A stretch of DNA of 11,473 nt from CAG-238 sp963601575 (GTDB taxonomy: Bacteria > Bacillota > Clostridia > Peptostreptococcales > Anaerovoracaceae), in assembly GCA_963601575.1 (NCBI GenBank), contig CAVCFO010000040.1, positions 1-11,473 on the forward strand, given 5' to 3'. Shown here in pieces: positions 1 through 6,190 of this stretch. Within the stretch, counting starts at the first letter, position 1. The number at the start of each line of letters is the position of its first letter. The position numbers and the translations under genes are program-made. Under the pieces are notes generated by a model. The model ran no database searches, was not told the DNA's origin, and saw nothing but the letters and a program-made list of their open reading frames with translations.

Positions 1-632
1 TTGTGGAAACCGTTGCTCAGTCCGAGAGCAAGGTAGAAGTTGACCTCAAGCTGGTAACATCGAAGGGCAATGTGACCGAATTTAAGGGCGGAAACGTTAG
101 CGTAACCGTTAAGCTGAATACGATGCTTGCCGCAAAACCGGTAGTTTGCGTATATATCGATAACTTTGGAACATACCACAAGGTAAGCGGCAAGAAGAAT
201 GCCGACGGCACATATACCTTTGTAACAGGCCACTTCTCATCATATGCAGTTATGGCAGAGGAAGATGCCAATAAGGTAATCGCAGAGCAAACCGAAAATG
301 TTGAGAAGCGGGTAGAAAGCCTCAGCCTCAAGGCACGCTCCGCAAAAACCGAAGAAGGCAACATCAAGGTTACTCTTACGGTTAATGCCGACGATATCAA
401 GGCAATCGAAGACCTCGGCTATACTGTAAAATACAAATTCTACAGAAGCACCAAAAAGGCTGCGAGCTACAAGGCAAAGTATGAAAAGGCAGGCAAAACC
501 TATACCAACACAGCCGGCACGAAGGGCACCAGATATTACTACAAGGCCCGCGTGATGGTATATAACGCCCAGGGCGCGCTCATCGCGAAGACGGCGCTTA
601 CTCAGTGCAAGTACGCCTGCAGAATTAGATAA
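1..632 (+). CDS. C-terminal part of a secreted/surface protein (5' end outside window)
   Basis: The frame is open to the left edge, so only about the last 210 residues are visible and the GTG at 3 is probably internal. The visible part holds two modules. The first (residues ~1-90) is a beta-rich module ending GTYTFVTGHFSSYAVMAEE, a style common in Clostridia surface proteins. After a short linker comes a ~100-residue module that looks like a fibronectin-III/Ig-like domain (YKFYRSTKKAASYKAKYEKA, then GTRYYYKARVMVY). It ends in QCKYACRIR, with two Cys that could form a disulfide. It is rich in Lys, Thr, Val and Tyr, as expected of an extracellular protein. I see no LPXTG anchor or C-terminal membrane segment, so attachment, if any, must come from the missing N-terminal part. 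Function is unknown; adhesion or wall association is only inference. A strong terminator follows the stop by 4 bases. Confidence 0.75.
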   Translation, partial: VETVAQSESKVEVDLKLVTSKGNVTEFKGGNVSVTVKLNTMLAAKPVVCVYIDNFGTYHKVSGKKNADGTYTFVTGHFSSYAVMAEEDANKVIAEQTENVEKRVESLSLKARSAKTEEGNIKVTLTVNADDIKAIEDLGYTVKYKFYRSTKKAASYKAKYEKAGKTYTNTAGTKGTRYYYKARVMVYNAQGALIAKTALTQCKYACRIR

Positions 633-636
633 CAAC

Positions 637-661
637 AAAGCGGCTCGAAAGAGCCGCTTTT
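637..661 (+). terminator. Rho-independent terminator of the surface protein gene
   Basis: A perfect 10-bp stem (AAAGCGGCTC with GAGCCGCTTT) is closed by a GAAA tetraloop and ends in a T run, 4 bases after the stop codon. The A/T ends make it possibly bidirectional. It is nearly identical to the hairpin at 1186-1211. Confidence 0.85.
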
Positions 662-680
662 CTACTATAGGTAGCGGGCG

Positions 681-890
681 AAGGCAAAACAGTTGGCACC
701 GAGCTTCGCGAGTCGGCGTTTTGGCTGCTCGCGCAAACGATTAAAAGCTTTGGGTACTGAATTGCACTGTTTGAGCTTGGCACTATATATTGTTGCCATG
801 CGAGTTTGCAATTCAGTCCAAAGATTATGAGTGAGCGATTTGCAGCCACCGCCGGCGAGTGCGTCTCGTGTGAAAACTGGCATTTGCCTT
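681..890. repeat. Large imperfect palindrome 1 (~210 bp)
   Basis: The left arm, read as its reverse complement, matches the right arm over about 85 bases with gaps. The clearest pairs are CTTTGGgtACTGAATTGCA (748-766) with TGCAATTCAGTCCAAAG (807-823), and the outer AAGGCAAA/TTGCC ends (from 681 and to 890). The centre near 788 carries a further TGGCA/TGCCA pair (778-782, 794-798). No convincing gene lies here. This is the first of three such structures in the 622-base gene-free stretch 633-1254. Confidence 0.6.
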
Positions 891-1018
891 CGGATCCGAG
901 GACGCGTGCCAGAGCAATTTATGTCCTCGAAGCCTCCATGAACATTTTTTCTGCCGGATCCAACGACGCAGAAATGGACGGCAGGCGTAGAGACAAAATT
1001 GCGGCAGCGCGATTCCGA
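891..1018. repeat. Large imperfect palindrome 2 (~125 bp)
   Basis: It is centred on the GGATCC at 956-961. The left arm (GCAATTTATGTC at 914-925, then TCGAAGCC) pairs imperfectly with the right arm (GGCGTAGAGACAAAATTGC, 984-1002). The left arm at 896-925 is repeated at 1100-1128 (about 26 of 30 bases). The right arm at 993-1017 is repeated at 1050-1074 (24 of 25 bases). It therefore shares both arms with palindrome 3, in swapped order. Confidence 0.6.
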
Positions 1019-1040
1019 TTTGCTAAAAAAAGCATATGAA

Positions 1041-1138
1041 GAGCCGGCAACAAAATTGCGGGAGCGCGATTCCGCAGGTGCAAACAAGAAATGTTTGCAC
1101 CGAGGACAAGCGCCGAGCAATTTATGTCTGCCGGCTTC
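1041..1138. repeat. Large imperfect palindrome 3 (~98 bp)
   Basis: Nested inverted repeats share one centre near 1089: AGCCGGCA (1042-1049) with TGCCGGCT (1129-1136), AAATTGC (1053-1059) with GCAATTT (1117-1123), and a perfect 9-bp apex stem GGTGCAAAC (1077-1085) with GTTTGCACC (1093-1101) around a 7-base loop. As RNA this would fold into one long interrupted hairpin. There is no T run after it, so it is not a simple terminator. Confidence 0.65.
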
Positions 1139-1185
1139 TATTTAATTAAAATACGACTTGCGCTTCGCTAGCAAGAAAACAGACG

Positions 1186-1211
1186 AAAGGCGGCTCGAAA
1201 GAGCCGCCTTT
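1186..1211 (-). terminator. Terminator hairpin downstream of serA
   Basis: A perfect 11-bp stem (AAAGGCGGCTC with GAGCCGCCTTT) is closed by GAAA, about 44 bases past the serA stop on the minus strand. Both strands end in a short T run. Its core and the following ACTATAG match the hairpin at 637-661. It is the likely end of serA transcription and may also stop transcription from the left. Confidence 0.75.
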
Positions 1212-1254
1212 GCACTATAGCGATATTGCATGCAAACTGGCATTTGCCGAAGCG

Positions 1255-2400
1255 TTAGTTTCCGATTGCGCGGCAGCTCATGACCTTTGAGCCTGTTTCG
1301 CCGTAGAAGAGGAGCGCAGGGAGCGTTTCTTGTGCGATCTCTGCAAGAACATATGCGATGCCGTCATCGCGGCGGCTTGCCATAACCTTCGAATATTTGA
1401 TTTCGGCCGCGGAGAGCATTTCCATCACCTCAAGTGCAGGATCCTTCACATCGCGAATCATGATAGCAAGCCTTATTCCACCGCCAATCTCACCCATGTC
1501 AAGCCTCGGGAAGTTCACGGAATTGATAATATTGCCATTTTCAAGATAGTTACGAATCTCGCTGACAGCCATGACCGCACAGTTGTCCTCGGCCTCTGCA
1601 GTAGATGCCCCAAGGTGCGGAAGCATGATTACATTTTCCATGCCGATGATATTGTCATTCGGAAAATCCGTCACATATTGCGAAATCTTGCCTGAGGCTA
1701 GCGCGTTCGCAAGATCTGCCTCGCCCACGAGCTTGTCTCTTGCGAAGTTAAGAAGAACCGCGCCATCCTTCATGGAGCCAAAAATCTCAGCATTCATCAT
1801 GCCCTTGGTGGCATCGTTTGCCGGAAGATGCAAGGTTACATAATCGCAGTGCGGCAGCATTTCCTTGAGATTAGAATAGACGCTTATACCCTCACATTCA
1901 GAAACGAAAGGATCGTAGCCTGCGATCTTCATGCCAAGCGCTGCGGCCGATGTCGCAACCTTGCGGCCGATTGCACCAAGGCCGATTATGCCGAGGGTTT
2001 TGCCGGCGATTTCGCTTCCTGCAAACTGCGATTTGTCTTTCTCGACGGCTTTGCTTACATCTTCTGTGAGCTCAGATGCCCATTTGAGAGCCCTGGGAAC
2101 GTTTCTTGCGGCAAGCAAAAGCCCGCAGAGCACAAGCTCCTTTACGGCATTTGCGTTGGCACCGGGAGTGTTGAATACCACGATGCCCTTCTCTGCACAC
2201 TTGTCCAGCGGTATGTTGTTTACGCCGGCGCCTGCTCTTGCAATCACCTTGAGCTTCTCGCCGAAAACGGTTTCGTGAAGGTCCGCGCTTCTGACGAGGA
2301 TGCCGTCAGCCTCGGCCTGATTTTCTGTGATAATATACACCTCTGTCAGCTCGCCAAGTCCGACGGGCGAAATTTTATTTAAAGTTGAAATTTTATACAT
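1255..2400 (-). CDS. serA: D-3-phosphoglycerate dehydrogenase (short form with C-terminal ACT-like module)
   Basis: It oxidises 3-phosphoglycerate to 3-phosphohydroxypyruvate with NAD+, the first step of the phosphorylated serine pathway in the cytosol. It has 381 residues, close to the ~385-390 of the short clostridial SerA type. Visible motifs are ARAGAGVNNIP (54-64), the Rossmann loop GLGAIG (140-145), NFARD with the substrate Arg221, and PHLGAST with the catalytic His262. The position that normally holds the catalytic Glu (DxFPxE) reads DFPND, giving Asp249. The C-terminal ~75 residues sit where an ACT domain belongs but lack a recognisable HxNxPG-type serine-site motif, so feedback control may be altered. 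The ATG at 2400 is supported by GGGAGG about 9 bases upstream. It is divergent from serC and shares its promoter region. Confidence 0.9.
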   Translation of the reverse strand: MYKISTLNKISPVGLGELTEVYIITENQAEADGILVRSADLHETVFGEKLKVIARAGAGVNNIPLDKCAEKGIVVFNTPGANANAVKELVLCGLLLAARNVPRALKWASELTEDVSKAVEKDKSQFAGSEIAGKTLGIIGLGAIGRKVATSAAALGMKIAGYDPFVSECEGISVYSNLKEMLPHCDYVTLHLPANDATKGMMNAEIFGSMKDGAVLLNFARDKLVGEADLANALASGKISQYVTDFPNDNIIGMENVIMLPHLGASTAEAEDNCAVMAVSEIRNYLENGNIINSVNFPRLDMGEIGGGIRLAIMIRDVKDPALEVMEMLSAAEIKYSKVMASRRDDGIAYVLAEIAQETLPALLFYGETGSKVMSCRAIGN

Positions 2401-2421
2401 AAATATTTACCTCCCGGAGAT

Positions 2422-2450
2422 AGTATATCACTTTACGAATGAGCCGTAAA
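2422..2450 (-). promoter_or_regulatory. serA promoter (minus-strand half of a symmetric divergent promoter)
   Basis: On the minus strand, TTTACG (2450-2445) and TATACT (2427-2422) are separated by 17 bases. The predicted start near 2415 falls at the serA Shine-Dalgarno, leaving a leader of only about 15 bases. The boxes lie inside the dyad 2422-2460 and overlap the serC promoter. Confidence 0.6.
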
Positions 2451-2460
2451 GTGGTATACT
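2432..2460 (+). promoter_or_regulatory. serC operon promoter, inside a 16-bp inverted repeat (2422-2437 / 2445-2460)
   Basis: The -35 TTTACG (2432-2437) and the -10 TATACT (2455-2460) have the ideal 17-base spacer. Expected start is near 2467, 28 bases before serC. The arms AGTATATCACTTTACG and CGTAAAGTGGTATACT are complementary except for one T/G pair, with a 7-base centre. The dyad could also be the operator of a dimeric regulator. Confidence 0.7.
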
Positions 2461-2494
2461 ACCCTTATATAGCACAAATTTCAGGAGGGACAAA

Positions 2495-3586
2495 ATGAGC
2501 AATAATAACAGAGTATACAACTTTTCGGCAGGTCCTTCGATGCTGCCGGTTGAGGTACTGGAAAAAGTACAGAAAGATTTGTTGAATTACGGGGGCTGCG
2601 GCCAGTCCGTTATGGAAATGAGCCACAGGTCCAAGGAATTCCAAAAGATTATAGATGATGCAGAAGCAAATCTCAGGCAGCTTATGAACATCCCTGAAAG
2701 CTACAAGGTTCTGTTCATCCAGGGCGGCGGCACGCTGCAGTTTGCAATGGTTCCGCTGAACCTTTTGCATAATTCCAAGAAGGCAGACTATGTCATCACG
2801 GGAACATGGGCAAAGAAGGCATACAAAGAAGCCTGCAAATATGGCGATATTCGCGTTATCGCATCCTCCGAGGATGACAAGTTCACCTGGGTTCCGAAGA
2901 TCACAAAGGATGACATAAGACAGGATGCAGACTATGTCTATATCACCACAAACAATACCATATACGGCACGAAATATAATTATGTGCCTGATACGGGAAG
3001 CGTTCCTCTGGTTGCAGATATGTCGTCTAATATCATGTCCGAGGTAGTCGATGTTACGAAGTTCGGCATGATCTGGGCGGGAGCACAGAAGAATGTAGGC
3101 CCTGCAGGAGTTGCGATCGTTATCGTAAGAGAAGATCTGCTAGGACTTGCGGGAGACGAGGTCCCTACTTATCTTGACTACAAGATCCATGCGGACAACG
3201 GTTCGATGTATAATACTCCGCCTTGCTTCTCGATCTATGTTGCGGGCGAGGTATTCAAATATCTCAAATCCATCGGCGGCGTAGCCGAAATGCAAAGAAG
3301 AAACGAAGAAAAAGCAAAGCTTCTCTACGACTATATCGATCAGAGCAAGCTTTTCAGCTGCCCGGTAGCAAAGGAAGACCGCTCGCTTATGAACGTTGTT
3401 TTCGTTACCGGAGATGCGGAGCTTGACAAGAAGTTCATCGCGGCCGCAAAGGAAAAAGGCATGGTAAATCTTGCAGGACACCGCTCCATCGGAGGCATGA
3501 GAGCGAGCATTTATAATGCGATGCCGCTTGCGGGCGTGCGCACACTCGTTGATTTCATGAAAGAATTTGAAGAGGAGAACAAATAA
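2495..3586 (+). CDS. serC: Phosphoserine aminotransferase
   Basis: This PLP enzyme converts 3-phosphohydroxypyruvate plus glutamate to O-phosphoserine and 2-oxoglutarate, the second step of serine synthesis. Its 363 residues are the usual family length (about 360). Visible landmarks are the N-terminal YNFSAGPSMLP (8-18), SHRS (43-46), the phosphate-binding FIQGGGT (74-80), TGTW (102-105, the Trp that stacks on PLP), the Asp175 of VADMSSN, and the Schiff-base Lys199 in AGAQKNVGPAG. A GHRSIGGMRASIYN segment lies near the C-terminus. The ATG is set by AGGAGG 7 bases upstream. The stop codon shares one base with the next start (TAATG), so translation of apgM is probably coupled. No phosphoserine phosphatase (serB) is in the window. 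Confidence 0.95.
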   Translation: MSNNNRVYNFSAGPSMLPVEVLEKVQKDLLNYGGCGQSVMEMSHRSKEFQKIIDDAEANLRQLMNIPESYKVLFIQGGGTLQFAMVPLNLLHNSKKADYVITGTWAKKAYKEACKYGDIRVIASSEDDKFTWVPKITKDDIRQDADYVYITTNNTIYGTKYNYVPDTGSVPLVADMSSNIMSEVVDVTKFGMIWAGAQKNVGPAGVAIVIVREDLLGLAGDEVPTYLDYKIHADNGSMYNTPPCFSIYVAGEVFKYLKSIGGVAEMQRRNEEKAKLLYDYIDQSKLFSCPVAKEDRSLMNVVFVTGDAELDKKFIAAAKEKGMVNLAGHRSIGGMRASIYNAMPLAGVRTLVDFMKEFEEENK

Positions 3587-4824
3587 TGAAATACCTGATA
3601 GTTATACCGGACGGTTCAGCAGACGATCCGATCCCCTCTCTGGGCGGCAAAACACCCCTGGAGGCTGCAGATATTCCTACGATTGACCGGCTCGCATCAA
3701 AGGGCGAGATAGGAACGGTCAGAACTGTACCTGATGGGATAAGTCCCGGAAGCGACTCGGCTAATTTGTCGGTAATGGGCTACGACCCTCGGAAGTACCT
3801 AACAGGCCGCTCGCCGCTTGAAGCAGCGGCAATCGGCGTTGACATGCTGAGCACAGATATTTCTTTCAGAGCAAATTTTATTACCATTGACCCGGCAGGG
3901 GAGGCCGAGTACGAGGACTACATCGTGCGCGACCATGCCGCGGGAGACATCACCACAGAAGAATGCGCGGAGCTTTTGAAGGACATAAACGAGGCCTTCG
4001 CGGACGAAAATCTGTATTTTCATACCGGTACAGGATACAGGCACTGCATGCTCCTAAAGAAGGAACATCCTCATGCCCATACGGAATACAAATGCGTGCC
4101 GCCTCACGACATTCTCGACAGGCATGCAAGAGAATATCTGCCAAAGGGAAAGAGCGCGGATTTCCTGATCGACATGATGAAAAAAAGCTATGATATCCTA
4201 AAGGATCATCCGATAAACAAGGCCAGAATCGAAAAGGGTCTAAACCCCGCAAACAGCCTCTGGATCTGGGGTCAGGGGACAAGGCCGGATCTTCCGAATT
4301 TTAACGAGAAGTTCGGAGTGAAGGCTACCGTGATCTCTGCGGTTGACCTCATCAGAGGCATAGGAATCTTTGCGGGAATGCATATCGTAACCGTAGATGG
4401 AGCCGACGGAACTATCAATACGAACTACGAAGGAAAGGTCGCAAAGGCAATCGAAGAATACGAGCGCGGCCAGAATATGATATATATGCATATCGAGGGC
4501 ACGGACGAGTGTTCTCACCAAGGCAACTTAGAAGCCAAGATGAGATGCGCCCATTATATCGACAGCAGGGTAGTAAAGCCTCTGTATGACTATCTTGAGT
4601 CCACCGGAGAGGATTATAAGATCCTCGTAGTTCCGGATCACAGGACGCCGCTTGTTATAAGGACGCACTCGTCGGATCCGGTGCCGTTCCTGATATATGA
4701 CAGCAGGAACGTGCTTGCATCTGACATGCGAAAGCAGTTTAACGAGCGCGCGGGCTTCGAAGCGAAGAACCATATCGAGGAGGGATATACCCTGGCAGAC
4801 AAATTCTTCGAAAGGAAAAAATAA
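3586..4824 (+). CDS. apgM: Cofactor-independent phosphoglycerate mutase, archaeal type (ApgM / proposed homoserine-kinase-like branch)
   Basis: It is an alkaline-phosphatase-superfamily metalloenzyme of 412 residues, the size of the archaeal-type family (~400) and shorter than the ~510-residue GpmI. Visible metal and active-site motifs are VIPDGSAD with Asp9, PGSDSANLSVMGYDP with the likely nucleophile Ser56, HIEGTDECSHQGN with Asp307 and His311, and VVPDHRTP with Asp351 and His352, followed by His361. Known members interconvert 3- and 2-phosphoglycerate. A bacterial subgroup has instead been proposed to phosphorylate homoserine because of its gene neighbours, and the sequence alone does not decide. 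Placement right behind serC favours a link to 3-phosphoglycerate and serine flux. The start overlaps the serC stop by one base, with AGAGGAG 8 bases upstream. Confidence 0.85.
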   Translation: MKYLIVIPDGSADDPIPSLGGKTPLEAADIPTIDRLASKGEIGTVRTVPDGISPGSDSANLSVMGYDPRKYLTGRSPLEAAAIGVDMLSTDISFRANFITIDPAGEAEYEDYIVRDHAAGDITTEECAELLKDINEAFADENLYFHTGTGYRHCMLLKKEHPHAHTEYKCVPPHDILDRHAREYLPKGKSADFLIDMMKKSYDILKDHPINKARIEKGLNPANSLWIWGQGTRPDLPNFNEKFGVKATVISAVDLIRGIGIFAGMHIVTVDGADGTINTNYEGKVAKAIEEYERGQNMIYMHIEGTDECSHQGNLEAKMRCAHYIDSRVVKPLYDYLESTGEDYKILVVPDHRTPLVIRTHSSDPVPFLIYDSRNVLASDMRKQFNERAGFEAKNHIEEGYTLADKFFERKK

Positions 4825-4831
4825 AATATTC

Positions 4832-6190
4832 ATGAAAAATTTTATAAAAAAATTTTTGTGCCTTGCGATTGCAATTTCGGTAGTCGGGGCCTCGGCAGTT
4901 ACCGATACTTATGCGGCCGCAAAGCCCAGCATCACGGCAACTTCTGCGATGCTATACTGCGATACCACAGGAGAGACCCTCTGGTCGAAGAATTCGAGCA
5001 AGGAGCTTAACCTGGCCAGCATAACGAAGCTTATGACCTGCCTCATCGCGGTCGAAAAACTGGGTCTTGACTATGTCGTGACGGTAGACGAGGCGGCAAC
5101 GAAGGTCGACAAGGTCGAGTCCATGGTCTATACCGGAGAAAAGATCACGGTAGAGGATCTCATATACGAAGCGCTGCTTTGCTCTGCAAACGACGCTGCA
5201 AAGGCTCTTTCCATAGCAACCTCTGGCACCCAGAAAAAATTCACAAAGCTAATGAACGCAAGGGCGAAAAAGATAGGATGCACGAATACCTATTTTGCAA
5301 ATGCAAGCGGCATAAAGCTCGGAAAGATTCAGTCCTATTCAACTGCCCGGGATATCGTGCTGATAGCAAAGGAAGCCTTTAGCAACGAGGATATATGCAG
5401 GATCGCAGGTACCGCAAAATATACGCTGGATGCGACCAACAAACGCGATGCGAAGACCATATCCAGCACCAACCTATTCCTTGCGGGCGGAGAGGCGACC
5501 ACGCTGACAGGCAAGATAAAGGTCAAGAAATACAGCGGCGTTTTCGCAGGAAAAACCGGAACGACGCCCGAGTTCAAGACCACCATGGTTGTGGCATGCG
5601 ATATCGACGGCTTCACGGTATATGCGGTAATAATGAATTCCACCCTCGAAAAAAGATATAGCGACATTCGCAAGATGCTGAATTACGCAAAACAGAGCAT
5701 TTCGAAGTATACGGCGTTCGAGAAGGGCGCCGCCTTCGAAGATGCCAAGGTGAAGGGCGGGGCCGTAAACAAGGTCAAGACAGCAGCTGCCGAAGATGGA
5801 TTCATCAATCTTCCGGAAGGCGCCTCGGCATCACTTGTTACCACGAAAGCCGTATTTAATGACGAGATAAATGCCCCTGTCAAAAAGGGCGACGAAGTAG
5901 GAAAAGTCGAGATTTATCTGGCAGACGACAAGATCAGGGAGATTTCGCTTATCGCGACAGAAGATGTTGAGAAGGGATGGTTCCTCTCCGCAATCGGGAT
6001 AAGCAATCTCCAGACAATACTGATATTTGCCCTGCTGATACAGATCTTGGCTTTTTACATAACTATAAGAGTTGTGCGAGCAAAGAATAGACGCAAAATG
6101 CTCATGGCAAGGCGCGAGCGCGCAAGGCAGATAGCTATGACGCAGCTTGAACGCGAGCGCGATGTGAAGATGAGAGATTGGCCGTACTGA
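4832..6190 (+). CDS. D-alanyl-D-alanine carboxypeptidase (peptidase S11, membrane-anchored)
   Basis: This low-molecular-weight penicillin-binding protein trims the terminal D-Ala from peptidoglycan pentapeptides outside the membrane. It has 452 residues from the ATG at 4832. I chose that start because it gives a proper signal peptide (MKNFIKKFLCLAIAISVVG..., probable cleavage near TYA-A at 27-28) and lies 7 bases after the apgM stop; the longer frame from 4697 runs through apgM. All three catalytic motifs are present: SITK (63-66, nucleophile Ser63), SAN (118-120) and KTG (241-243). A PBP5-type C-terminal beta domain (~290-380) follows, then a transmembrane helix (~388-414) and a strongly basic tail of about 38 residues rich in Arg. 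The tail is longer than the usual amphipathic anchor. The family resembles Bacillus DacF/DacB. The ribosome site is weak and distant (AAAGGA), so it may rely on coupling. Confidence 0.9.
   Translation: MKNFIKKFLCLAIAISVVGASAVTDTYAAAKPSITATSAMLYCDTTGETLWSKNSSKELNLASITKLMTCLIAVEKLGLDYVVTVDEAATKVDKVESMVYTGEKITVEDLIYEALLCSANDAAKALSIATSGTQKKFTKLMNARAKKIGCTNTYFANASGIKLGKIQSYSTARDIVLIAKEAFSNEDICRIAGTAKYTLDATNKRDAKTISSTNLFLAGGEATTLTGKIKVKKYSGVFAGKTGTTPEFKTTMVVACDIDGFTVYAVIMNSTLEKRYSDIRKMLNYAKQSISKYTAFEKGAAFEDAKVKGGAVNKVKTAAAEDGFINLPEGASASLVTTKAVFNDEINAPVKKGDEVGKVEIYLADDKIREISLIATEDVEKGWFLSAIGISNLQTILIFALLIQILAFYITIRVVRAKNRRKMLMARRERARQIAMTQLERERDVKMRDWPY

Noticed and set aside
693..709. Sigma-54-like TTGGCAC in palindrome 1
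   Set aside because: The spacing to the following GC is 11 instead of 10 and the box lies in a palindrome arm with no gene behind it.
665..1120. Open frames in the palindrome region, including a 151-codon minus-strand frame and a 77-codon plus-strand frame (806-1039)
   Set aside because: No recognisable domain or convincing ribosome site, biased composition, and the stretch is explained by large inverted repeats.
681..1138. Integron attC sites
   Set aside because: The palindromes lack the GTTRRRY / RYYYAAC core boxes and there are no cassette genes or integrase.
4697..4831. N-terminal extension of the carboxypeptidase by 45 residues
   Set aside because: It overlaps apgM, is not hydrophobic, and would bury the signal peptide; the ATG at 4832 gives a classic exported start.
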